Shown here: piece after piece, positions 26,185-34,281 of the stretch | Layout of the letters: each line of letters starts with the position of its first letter | Numbering within the stretch: position 1 is the first letter of the stretch | Origin: Planctomycetota bacterium | Lineage (GTDB): Bacteria > Planctomycetota > Phycisphaerae > Phycisphaerales > UBA1924 | Length of the DNA: 39,465 nt | Reading direction: 5' to 3' | Assembly (NCBI GenBank): GCA_020831805.1 | Contig: JAFIFX010000023.1 | Coordinates: 1-39,465, forward strand | Notes under the pieces: generated by a model | Seen by the model: only the letters and a program-made list of their open reading frames with translations | Database searches by the model: none | What the model was told of the DNA's origin: nothing | Program-made: the position numbers and the translations under genes

Positions 26185-27372
26185 TCAAACCGGGTGCGAC
26201 CCGGCCACGGCATCATCACCGGTCTCGTCGCCCGCGCCCTGCACCCGCCCGCGCCAGGCCCGCTTGCCCGCCCGCTGCAGGCGCCAGCTCCACCACTGCA
26301 CCGCGGTCATGAGCGTCACGCCGATCGGGTGCAGCCACACCGACGACCACGCGTGCCCCACGCGCCGGGCGATCATGGCCCGCTGCGTGAGCTGCAGCAC
26401 GCACGCCGCCAGCGCCGGCGCCCAGATCAGCGGCGACCAGCCCATCAGCAGGGCCAGGGGCCAGATGACCCACGCCGCCGCGTGCCCGCCGAGGTGCAGC
26501 AGCGTCAGGAACACCAACAGCCCGGGCGAGCCCACGCCCTCGTAGGCGTTCTTGGCGAAGCCGCGCCAGGTCTCGCGCCAGCCGCGGTACATCCGCACCT
26601 CGGCCAGGTCCGACCCGTCGAACAGGTCGGACTTCTGACCCAGCGCCCGCACGGCCTTGGGCATGCGGATGCCGTCGTGCATGGTGTCCTTGAAGGCGCG
26701 GTGGCCGTCGAAGGCCCGGTAGGTGTCCGATCGCACCAGCAGGAACTGGCCGCAGCCCGCGCCGTAACTGGGCGCGGTGGACCGGCGCATCCGCCCCATC
26801 GGCAGGTAGCCGAGCAGCAGGAAAAACATCATCGGCACCAGGGCCGCCTCGGACAGCGTGCCGGTGAGCTGGCGGGGGAAGGCCGAGAGCATCGGCGTGT
26901 CCAAACGGACGGCCTCGCCGGTGGCGCGGCGCACCGCGTCGGGCGCGAAGCGCACATCGGCGTCGGTGAACAGCAGCCAGCCGCAGCCCGCGTCCATGGC
27001 CGCGTTGGCCGCGTTCCAGCAGGCGTGCTGCTTGCCGTTCCAGCCCGACGGCAGCGGCGGGGGATTGACGACGATCACCCGCTCGTCCTCTGCGGCCAGC
27101 CGCGCGAGGATCGACGGCGTCGCATCCGTCGAGCCGTCGTCGGACACCACCACGCGGATGTCCGGCGCATCCTGCGCCAGCAGCGACCGCACGCACGCCT
27201 CGATGTTGGCTTCCTCGTTGCGGGCCGGCACGCAGACCGCCACGCGGGCGTCCGGGGCCGGCGCATCGGCCCGGGCCTTGGTGTAGCGGCGCAGGTTCCC
27301 CGCCGCGACCAGCAGCGGGATCGCCGATGCCCCCGCGCACCACCAAGCCCAACCCGTCATCACCAGACTCAT
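26185..27372 (-). CDS. Family 2 glycosyltransferase, CrtQ-like, carotenoid locus
   Basis: A 395-residue membrane glycosyltransferase. It has an N-terminal membrane anchor, a GT-A domain with VCVPARNEEANIEACV, the nucleotide-binding VVSDDGSTDAT (DDGS at 78-81) and the metal-binding LLFTDADVRF, then three or four C-terminal hydrophobic segments (around LLVFLTLLHLGGHAAAWVIW). This layout matches CrtQ-type diaponeurosporenoate glycosyltransferases, which add a sugar to the carboxylated end of a carotenoid. The start ATG overlaps the stop of the acyltransferase gene (ATGA). Location four genes from an aldehyde dehydrogenase and a CrtI-like enzyme supports a carotenoid role; hopanoid or other lipid glycosylation is the alternative. 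Confidence 0.83.
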   Translation of the reverse strand: MSLVMTGWAWWCAGASAIPLLVAAGNLRRYTKARADAPAPDARVAVCVPARNEEANIEACVRSLLAQDAPDIRVVVSDDGSTDATPSILARLAAEDERVIVVNPPPLPSGWNGKQHACWNAANAAMDAGCGWLLFTDADVRFAPDAVRRATGEAVRLDTPMLSAFPRQLTGTLSEAALVPMMFFLLLGYLPMGRMRRSTAPSYGAGCGQFLLVRSDTYRAFDGHRAFKDTMHDGIRMPKAVRALGQKSDLFDGSDLAEVRMYRGWRETWRGFAKNAYEGVGSPGLLVFLTLLHLGGHAAAWVIWPLALLMGWSPLIWAPALAACVLQLTQRAMIARRVGHAWSSVWLHPIGVTLMTAVQWWSWRLQRAGKRAWRGRVQGAGDETGDDAVAGSHPV

Positions 27373-28223
27373 GCCCGGCCCTCCTTCGCGTTGGAGCTGG
27401 ATTCGGCGGCGGGGTGGGGTTCCGATGCGTCCCTGGGGGCCCTGTGTGCGGCGATCCCCCCTCCCTTGCCCCGCAAACGCAGCCAGAGACTGTAGAAAAA
27501 CCCGCCCTGGCGGCCTTCTTTCGATACGACCGGCTCGAAATCCCGCTCATTCCGGGCCACGGCCAACCCGGCCAACCGGGCCGCGTTGGCCTCCATGGCC
27601 GCGGTGATGGCCCGCTGCCACGCGGTGGTGCGGTCGGGCTGGTCGGGCGTTTCGACGGCCCGGGCGGTGACGAGGATTTCGGGCTTGGGGTCGGTCCAGA
27701 ACGGGTACTCGACTGCGACTGCCAGCACCCGCGCGCCGGGCGTCGACGCCGCGAGCTTCGACACCCCCGGGCGCACCACGATCGGGGCCCGGACATCCGC
27801 GAAGGTTCCCTGCGGCGTGATCCAGAAGGTCGGCCGCGTCGTCTCCCGGAAATACCGCCCCATCTCGGCACCCATCCGCGCCAGGCTCGCCGGGTCGTCC
27901 GGGTCGATGCCGAAGATGCCCAGGCGCTTGAAGATCCTGAACCGCTCGAGCTGCGCCGCATCCATCGGCGCCCGCATCGACCGCTCGGGAAAGAACACCC
28001 GCTGCACCGTGAGCATCACCAGCGGGTCCCACCACGCCACATGGTTCGACGCGATGATCAGCGGCCCCGGCCCGTCCGCGACCGAACGCAGCAACGCCGC
28101 CGCCTCCCGCTCCACACGCAGGGCGTGGAACTTCTTGCCGATCATGTTCCGGCGGCACCACCCCTCAAACCACCCCGCAAACCGCGGCGACTCGTTGGCG
28201 GGGATGTAGCGTGGTTCGGTCAT
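27369..28223 (-). CDS. PlsC-like acyltransferase, carotenoid locus
   Basis: A protein of about 284 residues with the HxxxxD acyltransferase motif in SNHVAWWDPLVML and a second block WITPQGTFADVR in place of the common FPEGTRS. It has no clear membrane anchor apart from the region around the motif. In known pathways to glycosylated carotenoid esters, a CrtO-like acyltransferase esterifies the sugar added by CrtQ; coupling to the glycosyltransferase by a 4-base overlap suggests the same division of work here. The frame is open to a GTG at 28262, but that part runs into a repeat element, so the ATG at 28223 is preferred. There is no Shine-Dalgarno; an AAAACT hexamer lies seven bases upstream. 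Confidence 0.82.
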   Translation of the reverse strand: MTEPRYIPANESPRFAGWFEGWCRRNMIGKKFHALRVEREAAALLRSVADGPGPLIIASNHVAWWDPLVMLTVQRVFFPERSMRAPMDAAQLERFRIFKRLGIFGIDPDDPASLARMGAEMGRYFRETTRPTFWITPQGTFADVRAPIVVRPGVSKLAASTPGARVLAVAVEYPFWTDPKPEILVTARAVETPDQPDRTTAWQRAITAAMEANAARLAGLAVARNERDFEPVVSKEGRQGGFFYSLWLRLRGKGGGIAAHRAPRDASEPHPAAESSSNAKEGRA

Positions 28224-28237
28224 GCGTGGGAGTTTTC

Positions 28238-28480
28238 TGAACGCAGAGGTCGCAAAGGTCACGCAGAGGACGCCGAGGAAGACTTTTCAACGCGAAGGAC
28301 GCGAAGATCGCGAAGCAAAGAACTCAGGATAGAAGAACATCTGCATCGAGACGAACTTCTCCAGATCAACCGCGATTCATCATGTCTGTCTCTCTCCTTC
28401 GCGATCTTCGCGTCCTTCGCGTTAAAAAATCTGACTGAAACTCGGCGTCCTCTGCGTGACCTTTGCGTGCTCTGGGTTCA
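28238..28480. repeat. Long inverted repeat of CGCAGAG/CGCGAAG words (copy R1)
   Basis: Two arms fold on each other over about 240 bases. A perfect 27-bp block, 28251-28277, is the reverse complement of 28441-28467 (words CGCAAAGGTCACGCAGAGG). A second perfect 27-bp block, 28289-28315, is the reverse complement of 28397-28423 (words CGCGAAGGACGCGAAGATCG). The loop is 28316-28396. The element begins right behind the stop codon of CrtI-like A (28489) and ends just before the acyltransferase start. Short open frames inside it that read like FAIFASFAL are by-products of the repeat, not genes. Confidence 0.9.
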
Positions 28481-28488
28481 GTCTTTTC

Positions 28489-30099
28489 TTAGGCACCCAC
28501 AAGCTCGTCCTCGTACGACCGGTCCTTCTCCGCGGCGGAGTACTCGCCCCTGGGCGTGCCGCCGTCGTCCTCGATCACCGCGCGGGCGGCCGTCACGCCG
28601 GACATGAGCACCATCGGCACGCCCGGGCCCGGATTCGCGCTGCCCCCGGCCAGGTACAGGTTCTTGAGCAGCTTGGAGCGGTTGCGGGGCTTGAAGCCCC
28701 CGGCGAGCTTGCCGTGGCTGGCCAGGCCGTAGATCGCGCCGCCCTCGGCGTTGTACATGCTGTCGATGCCGTCGGGGGTCAGTGCGCGGTCGACGACGAT
28801 GTGTTGGTCGATGTCCTGCATGCCGAAGCGCCGCAGCTTGTCCATGATCACCGGCTTGTAGGACTCGAGCAGCCCGCCCGGCCCTTCCCACCGCTGGCCC
28901 TGGCGCTTGTACGCGGTGTGGACGAGGATATAGAGCGCCTCGCCGCCCGCGGGGGCCTGGGTCGGGTCCGTGCGGCTGGGCACGGCCAGGTACAGCGTCG
29001 GGTCGCGCGCCGGGATGCCCTTGTGGTAGATGTCGTCGAACTCCTGCTCGGAGTCGCCCGAGAAGATGAAGTTGTGGTGGGCCAGGTGCTCGTACTGGCG
29101 GTCCAGCCCCAGGTACAGCACCACGCCCGAGCACGCCGGCTCGTACTTGCCCGAGATCGCCTCCGACCGGGCCTTCGCGCCGGGCAGGCCCGCGAGCAGG
29201 TCGCGGTGGGTCCGCTGCACATCGCAGTTGGACACCACGATGTCGGCCTCGATCGTCGTGCCGTCGTCGAGCAGCACGCCGGTGGCCTTCCCGTTTTCGT
29301 GCAGGATCTTGGCCACACGCCGGCCCAGCACGGGCGTCACGCCCTGCTCCTGGGCGATCTTCGCCACGGTCCGCGCCACCATCCGCGTGCCGCCGTCGGC
29401 GCCGTCCGGGGCCATGGCGTACCAGCAGCCGTGATCGGCCTGCGCCGCCGCGATCAGGCTGAGGATCGCCGGCGCCAGGAACGGCGACGAGCCCACATAC
29501 TGCAGGAAGTGCTCGCACATCTGGCGCACATGGGGCTCGGCGACATGCTTGTGCACCGTCGCGCCCACCGTCGAGTGCATCCGCATGTTCAGCACATCGC
29601 CCAGCAGCGCCGGGTCCGGCGGCGAGGACTTCATCATGTCCCCCACGCCGCCGAGATCGTTGTAGAAGAACACCTTCTCCGACAGCCGGAACATCCGGCG
29701 CGAGTAGTCCAGGAACCTGAGATAGCCCTGCCCGGGCTTGTGCTGGGGGAACTGCTCGTCGATCTGCCGGGCGAACAGGTCGGGGTCACGCCGCAGGTCG
29801 ATCACCGTCCCGTCCTCGTAATGGCAGCGCCACTGCGGGTCCAGGTCGATCAGGTTGATGTAGTCCTCCACCTTGCGCCCGGAACGCTTGACGATGCCCC
29901 GCAGCACCTCCGGCAGCGTGATGATCGTCGGGCCCATGTCGAATTGGAAGCCCTTCTCCGAGAGCAGGTTCATCTTCCCGCCCAGGTGCCGGTTCTGGTC
30001 CACGATCGTCACGCGGTAGCCGTGGGTGGCCAGCTCCGCAGCCGCCGACAGCCCGGCCAGACCCGCCCCCACGACGACAACATGCTTGCGCTCGCTCAT
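28489..30099 (-). CDS. CrtI-like carotenoid desaturase/oxygenase A
   Basis: A 536-residue FAD-dependent amine-oxidase-fold enzyme of the CrtI/CrtN/CrtP family. Visible are the N-terminal dinucleotide motif VVVVGAGLAGLSAAAEL, the substrate-side FDMGPTIITLPEVL, and the C-terminal FAD motif LYLAGGSANPGPGVPMVLMSG-type region. These enzymes either desaturate phytoene or diapophytoene or oxidise the terminal methyl group of a linear carotenoid. Coupling to an aldehyde dehydrogenase (its ATG shares one base with that gene's stop, TGATG, and GGAGGAG lies seven bases upstream) favours a CrtP-like oxygenase role that delivers an aldehyde; sequence alone does not settle which reaction. A TTG one codon upstream is not needed. 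Confidence 0.9.
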   Translation of the reverse strand: MSERKHVVVVGAGLAGLSAAAELATHGYRVTIVDQNRHLGGKMNLLSEKGFQFDMGPTIITLPEVLRGIVKRSGRKVEDYINLIDLDPQWRCHYEDGTVIDLRRDPDLFARQIDEQFPQHKPGQGYLRFLDYSRRMFRLSEKVFFYNDLGGVGDMMKSSPPDPALLGDVLNMRMHSTVGATVHKHVAEPHVRQMCEHFLQYVGSSPFLAPAILSLIAAAQADHGCWYAMAPDGADGGTRMVARTVAKIAQEQGVTPVLGRRVAKILHENGKATGVLLDDGTTIEADIVVSNCDVQRTHRDLLAGLPGAKARSEAISGKYEPACSGVVLYLGLDRQYEHLAHHNFIFSGDSEQEFDDIYHKGIPARDPTLYLAVPSRTDPTQAPAGGEALYILVHTAYKRQGQRWEGPGGLLESYKPVIMDKLRRFGMQDIDQHIVVDRALTPDGIDSMYNAEGGAIYGLASHGKLAGGFKPRNRSKLLKNLYLAGGSANPGPGVPMVLMSGVTAARAVIEDDGGTPRGEYSAAEKDRSYEDELVGA

Positions 30100-31538
30100 C
30101 AAACGGCTCCTCCGGCCGATCCGGCCGGCGTGGCGGTGGAAGTGGGGGGTTCAGACGCCCCGGACCGGCGGTTTCGCTTCCCGGCCCCGCCCAGACGCAG
30201 CAGCATCGAAGCCTGCTTCTCCTGCCGGGCCGGGTCGGGCTCATCCAGCGGCGGGCGGATCTTCGCCGAGGTCGTCGAGACGAACACCGGGCGCGTCAAA
30301 GTCTCCAGCCCCATCCGCCCCTGGGTCACCCCCCAGCCCGAAGCCCCCAGACCCCCGATCGAGGTCCACGGGTGCGCCGAAGGGATGATGTCGTCGTTGA
30401 CCATCACCGCGTTGGACCCCAGCCGGGGGGCCAAGCCCCTGGCCCGGCGCGTGTTGCGGCTGAACACGCTGGTCACCAGCCGCTGATCGCACGCATCATG
30501 GATGTCCAGCATGGCCCCGAGCGACCCGCACCGCACCACGGCGATCGCCGGGCCGAAGTGCCGCCCCTCGACCAGCAGCGCGTCCGGCGGACAGTCCACC
30601 ACCGCCACCGGCCGGAACCGGTCGCCTGTCGCCGGCTCGAACACGCCGGAGAGCGACCGCCCGCCCCGATCGATCGCGTCGGCCGCCTGCTCGGAGACTG
30701 TCGCGGCCGCCGCCTCGCTGATCAGCCGGCGGTCCTGGGCCCGGGCCGACATCGGGGCCATCGCCTTGAGGAAATCGTCATACACCCGCTCGTGGACCAG
30801 CGCCCGGCGCGGGGCCATGCAGGTCTGGCCGCCGTTGGTCGTGGCGGCCCACCAGAGCGAGCGGGCCGCCAAAGCCGGGTCGGCATCCTCAAGCACCAGG
30901 GCCGAGTCCCGCCCGGAGAGTTCCAGCGTGCTGGCGATGAGTCGCGCCCCCAGTTCGGCGGCGATGGCCCGGCCGACCTCGGTCGAGCCGGTGAAGACCA
31001 GGTGGTCGATCGGCCCGTGCTCGCCCCGCACCAGCGCCGCTCCAGCTTCCCGCTCCGAGCCGATCACTTCCAGCCAATCCGCCGGGCACCCCGCCTCGAC
31101 CGCCAGTTCGGCCAACCGCCGCTGCGTCCGCGGGCTGTTTTCGGAAGGCTTGAGCACCACGCGGTTGCCCGCGACGAGCGACTGCACGAGGTGCTGCCCC
31201 GCCAGCAGGATCGGATAGTTCCAGGTCGCGATGATCCCCACCCGCCCCAGCGGGGCGCGGACCATCCGTTGGCGCTGGCCCATCGTCAGCAGCCCGCCCC
31301 ACGGCACGCGCCGCGGCGCGAGCACCCCGCGGGCGTGCTTCGCGTGCCATCGGCAGGCGTTGGCCAGCGGCACGATCTCCGCCGTCAGACATTCCCAGCG
31401 CGTCTTGTGGACCTCGGCGCACGCCAGATCGATCAGTTCGGCCTCGGCCTGGCCCAGCACGCGTGCAAACCGCCCCGCCCAGCCGATCCGTTCCGACAGG
31501 CCCCACCCGGCGTCGCGCTGATTCTGGACGGCGTCCAC
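30099..31538 (-). CDS. Aldehyde dehydrogenase, carotenoid locus (AldH/CrtNc-like)
   Basis: A 479-residue NAD(P)-dependent aldehyde dehydrogenase. Landmarks are GRVGIIATWNYP (the Asn that stabilises the oxyanion), the cofactor stretch VVLKPSENSP, FTGSTEVGR, the general-base Glu at about 206 in LELSGRD (where most have LELGG), and the catalytic Cys at about 240 in NGGQTCMAPRR. In carotenoid pathways a 4,4'-diapolycopene-al or diaponeurosporen-al dehydrogenase turns the terminal aldehyde into a carboxylate; the gene's overlap with CrtI-like A supports that substrate. The frame is open far upstream on the antisense of the divergent gene; the GTG at 31538, seven bases after TACACT, gives a normal length. 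The start is the least certain part. Confidence 0.88.
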   Translation of the reverse strand: MDAVQNQRDAGWGLSERIGWAGRFARVLGQAEAELIDLACAEVHKTRWECLTAEIVPLANACRWHAKHARGVLAPRRVPWGGLLTMGQRQRMVRAPLGRVGIIATWNYPILLAGQHLVQSLVAGNRVVLKPSENSPRTQRRLAELAVEAGCPADWLEVIGSEREAGAALVRGEHGPIDHLVFTGSTEVGRAIAAELGARLIASTLELSGRDSALVLEDADPALAARSLWWAATTNGGQTCMAPRRALVHERVYDDFLKAMAPMSARAQDRRLISEAAAATVSEQAADAIDRGGRSLSGVFEPATGDRFRPVAVVDCPPDALLVEGRHFGPAIAVVRCGSLGAMLDIHDACDQRLVTSVFSRNTRRARGLAPRLGSNAVMVNDDIIPSAHPWTSIGGLGASGWGVTQGRMGLETLTRPVFVSTTSAKIRPPLDEPDPARQEKQASMLLRLGGAGKRNRRSGASEPPTSTATPAGSAGGAV

Positions 31539-31545
31539 CGGAAAC

Positions 31546-31551
31546 AGTGTA
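31546..31551 (-). promoter_or_regulatory. -10-like TACACT, leaderless start of the aldehyde dehydrogenase
   Basis: TACACT on the minus strand ends seven bases before the GTG at 31538, with no Shine-Dalgarno. The same TACACT with 6-7 base spacing precedes the genes starting at 34228 and 37924. Confidence 0.55.
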
Positions 31552-31712
31552 CGGCGGGCCGAATGCCCAAGCCCGCCAACCCACCGAACGACCAACCCAT
31601 CGACCCCCCGCGCCGCATCCGGGCCCGGGGCATCCCCGAAACCGCTGACACCCCCCTTGCCGTCGGGGCCTTTACTTGTTCGCACGCCGCCGAACCTACG
31701 CCGGGAGGTCCG

Positions 31713-33362
31713 TTGATCAGCCAGCCGAGCCAGACCCCCCGCCCCCCCGACGCCCCCCGCGCCCCCCGCATCGCCATCGTCGGAGCCGGACCGGGCGGGC
31801 TGTCCGCCGCCGTGCTGCTCAGCGCGCGGGGCTGCCGCGTGACGGTCTACGAGGCCAACGACGACATCGGCGGGCGCACCGGCCAGGAACGCCTCCCCGC
31901 GCCGGGGGCGGGGGAGGGCGTCTACCGCTTCGATCGCGGGCCGACCTTCTTCCTGATGCCCTATGTGCTCGACGAGATCTTCGCCGCCGCGGGCAGGAAG
32001 GCGTCGGACTACCTGACCATGACCCGCCTGGACCCGATGTACCGCCTGATGATCGGGCGCAGGGGCCGCGACCCGCTGGTGCTTGACACCACGCAGGACC
32101 TCAAGCAGATGGCCGAACGCATCCGCCCGCACGCGCCCGCCGACGCGGACCGCTTCGAGGCCTTCATCAACGAGAACCGCGCCAAGCTCGATGTCTTCGA
32201 GCCCATCCTCCGCAAGGCCATCCTCAGCCCCACGGACCTGCTCGACCCGACCATGTTTAAGGCCCTGCCCAAACTCGGCCCGCACAAGAGCGTCCACGAC
32301 GACATCGCACGCCACATCAAGGACGAGCATGTCCGCCTGGCCGTGTGCTTCCAGAGCAAGTACCTGGGCATGTCCCCCTTCGACTGCCCCAGCCTGTTCA
32401 CCATCCTGCCCTACATCGAGTACGCCTACGGCGTGTGGCACCCCCAGGGCGGCTGCCACGCCGTGATGCGGGCCCTGGCCGCGTGCGCCACCGACCTGGG
32501 CGCGGACATCCGCGTCTCGACGCCCGTCGAGCGGATCACCTTCACCGGCAAGAAGGCCACCGGCGTGGTCGTCGATGGCGAAGAAACCGGCTACGACGCC
32601 GTGGTCGTCAACGCCGACGCGACCTGGGCCCTGCGCAACCTGGTGCCCGCCTCGGTCCGCCCCAAGCGCTTCAGCGACGACGCGCTGAACGCCAAGAAGT
32701 ACTCCTGCTCCACCGCCATGCTCTACCTGGGCCTCGACGGCGAAGTCGACCTGCCCCACCACACCATCTACACCTCCACCAACTACACCGAGAACCTGGC
32801 CAACATCTCGGACAACCACGCCCTGACCGACGACCCCTCGATCTATGTCTGCAACCCCAGCCGCACCGACCCGACCATGGCCCCGCCCGGCAAGAGCGCC
32901 CTCTACATTCTCGTTCCGACGCCATCGACCCAACTGAAGAAGAGCCACGGCGGCAAGGCAGTCATCGACTGGGACGCCGAACGCCCCCGCCTGCGCCGCG
33001 AGATCTTCGAGCAGCTCGAGAAGGTGTTCGGCATCGAGGACGCCGAGCGCCGCGCCGAGGCCGAGAAACTCCTCACCCCCGCCGACTGGCAGGCCATGAA
33101 CATCTCCTTCGGCGCCACCTTCAACCTCGCCCACAACCTCGGCCAGATGCTCCACCAGCGCCCCGGCAACCGCGTGCAGGGCCTCGACCGCCTCTACCTC
33201 GTGGGCGGCGGCACCCACCCCGGCTCGGGCCTGCCGACCATCTTCCTCAGCGCCCAGATCTCGGCGAAACTGCTCGGCGATGACCTCGGCATGCGGACAC
33301 CCGCAGCCCCGACGCACCGGGCGAGCAAGCCATCTGAGCACGCGGCGCTGGTGCACACCTGA
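31713..33362 (+). CDS. CrtI-like carotenoid desaturase B
   Basis: A 549-residue FAD-dependent enzyme of the same family as CrtI-like A but clearly distinct. It has RIAIVGAGPGGLSAAVLL, the FDRGPTFFLMPYVLDEIF substrate-side block and a C-terminal LYLVGGGTHPGSGLPTIFLS. It probably introduces the double bonds into phytoene or a C30 analogue (CrtN/CrtI role), leaving the oxidising role to copy A; this division is inference. It is transcribed divergently from the aldehyde dehydrogenase, with about 174 bases between. The start is a TTG with GGGAGG directly upstream (31703-31708); no ATG is available near the conserved N-terminus. Confidence 0.88.
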   Translation: MISQPSQTPRPPDAPRAPRIAIVGAGPGGLSAAVLLSARGCRVTVYEANDDIGGRTGQERLPAPGAGEGVYRFDRGPTFFLMPYVLDEIFAAAGRKASDYLTMTRLDPMYRLMIGRRGRDPLVLDTTQDLKQMAERIRPHAPADADRFEAFINENRAKLDVFEPILRKAILSPTDLLDPTMFKALPKLGPHKSVHDDIARHIKDEHVRLAVCFQSKYLGMSPFDCPSLFTILPYIEYAYGVWHPQGGCHAVMRALAACATDLGADIRVSTPVERITFTGKKATGVVVDGEETGYDAVVVNADATWALRNLVPASVRPKRFSDDALNAKKYSCSTAMLYLGLDGEVDLPHHTIYTSTNYTENLANISDNHALTDDPSIYVCNPSRTDPTMAPPGKSALYILVPTPSTQLKKSHGGKAVIDWDAERPRLRREIFEQLEKVFGIEDAERRAEAEKLLTPADWQAMNISFGATFNLAHNLGQMLHQRPGNRVQGLDRLYLVGGGTHPGSGLPTIFLSAQISAKLLGDDLGMRTPAAPTHRASKPSEHAALVHT

Positions 33363-33375
33363 GCGCAATCAGGAT

Positions 33376-33558
33376 GTACGCAGAGGGCGCAAAGATCGCG
33401 CAGAGGACGCTGAGGGAAGAGATTCTTTGAACGCGAAGATCGCCAAGTGCGCGAAGCACCTTTGCGTCACCGCCGCACTGTCATGCTGGACATCATTCCA
33501 CACGGAGAAGCTCAGTGTCCGAGACACTTCACCTTCGCGCACTTCGCGATCTTCGCGT
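33376..33558. repeat. CGCAGAG/CGCGAAG repeat with inner inverted arms (copy R2)
   Basis: Behind the stop codon of CrtI-like B the words ACGCAGAGGGCGCAAAG and CGCAGAGGACGC appear, then AACGCGAAGATCGCCAAG. The segment 33430-33456 is the reverse complement of 33532-33558 with one mismatch in 27 bases. The outer left arm (33376-33414) has no partner on the right, so this copy looks decayed compared with R1. Confidence 0.82.
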
Positions 33559-33721
33559 TGAACATTTCCTCCAATATGGATCACCTATGAGAATCGCGCG
33601 CAAGGATGCCGTGCTCTTCAAGCGGTCGCGCTTGGTTCAGGGCGCACGCCAGTGATCGGACGGGCGCTCGCCTCACGCGAGACACGCATCTTTTCCCCTT
33701 TGGGGATAGGCCCTCGTCCCG
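33559..33721. other. Gap between repeat R2 and the lipoprotein gene
   Basis: About 160 bases without a convincing gene, hairpin terminator or repeat. Confidence 0.4.
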
Positions 33722-34228
33722 TCAGGACCCCACCCACGACCACCCCGCCAGCAGGTCCGCCAGGTCGATGAACGGCTCGGTCTCCGGCTCGCCCTCGGGC
33801 ATCGCCACCGCGCGACGGCGTCCGTCCGCGGTCACCTCCACCAGGTACACCCGACGCCCCGACGGGGCCTCGAAGGTCTCCGGGCTGGCCACCCGCAGGG
33901 CCGGGGGCACGCCGTCGAACCCCGCCCGCCGCACCGCCGCCCACAGCTCGTCGCGTTCCGCGCTCGTCAGCTGCCGGGCCACGGGCGGGTGGACGCGCAC
34001 GGTCGCGCCCTGGCCGGTCGCCGTCCGCAGCAGCCCGTCGGGGCCGACGGCGTACCGGGCCGCACGCTGGCCGGGTCTGCGGACCGGCGCCTCCGGCGTG
34101 TACACGGTCAGCCCCAGGGCGAAGTCCGCCGGCCGGGCCTCCGGCAACGCCCGCGACGCCGGCGCACGGCAGCCCCCCGCCGCCAGCAGCAGCACGACCA
34201 ACGCCGCGATGGACGCCATCGCCCGCAT
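33722..34228 (-). CDS. Small lipoprotein, unknown function
   Basis: A 168-residue protein with a short signal peptide (MRAMASIAALVVLLLAAGGC), whose lipobox Cys is at residue 20. The mature part is beta-rich and includes VYTPEAPVRRPGQRAARY, RTATGQGATVRVHPPVAR and a closing FIDLADLLAGWSWVG. It is expected to be anchored to a membrane on the periplasmic side. I do not recognise a family. The ATG lies seven bases after TACACT and has no Shine-Dalgarno. It is transcribed back-to-back with pheT from a 53-base intergenic space. Confidence 0.78.
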   Translation of the reverse strand: MRAMASIAALVVLLLAAGGCRAPASRALPEARPADFALGLTVYTPEAPVRRPGQRAARYAVGPDGLLRTATGQGATVRVHPPVARQLTSAERDELWAAVRRAGFDGVPPALRVASPETFEAPSGRRVYLVEVTADGRRRAVAMPEGEPETEPFIDLADLLAGWSWVGS

Positions 34229-34235
34229 CGGCCAC

Positions 34236-34241
34236 AGTGTA
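34236..34241 (-). promoter_or_regulatory. -10-like TACACT, leaderless start of the lipoprotein gene
   Basis: TACACT on the minus strand ends seven bases before the ATG at 34228. The plus-strand pheT box lies only 25 bases away, so the two promoters are back-to-back. Confidence 0.55.
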
Positions 34242-34266
34242 CGGCCCGGGCCCGCACGCGTGGCCC

Positions 34267-34272
34267 TATCCT
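34267..34272 (+). promoter_or_regulatory. -10-like TATCCT, leaderless start of pheT
   Basis: TATCCT ends nine bases before the pheT ATG at 34282. No Shine-Dalgarno is present. Confidence 0.45.
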
Positions 34273-34281
34273 TCCTGCCCT

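Noticed and set aside
28324..28490. Short open frames in the R1 repeat with phrases like FAIFASFAL
   Set aside because: They arise from the repeat words themselves and recur wherever the repeat does. They have no start signals.
30099..33368. The aldehyde dehydrogenase frame remaining open for 1089 codons across the divergent CrtI-like B gene
   Set aside because: The upstream 600 codons are antisense to a clear CrtI-like gene and are low-complexity Gly/Val/Ala/Asp. The enzyme itself has a normal length from the GTG at 31538.
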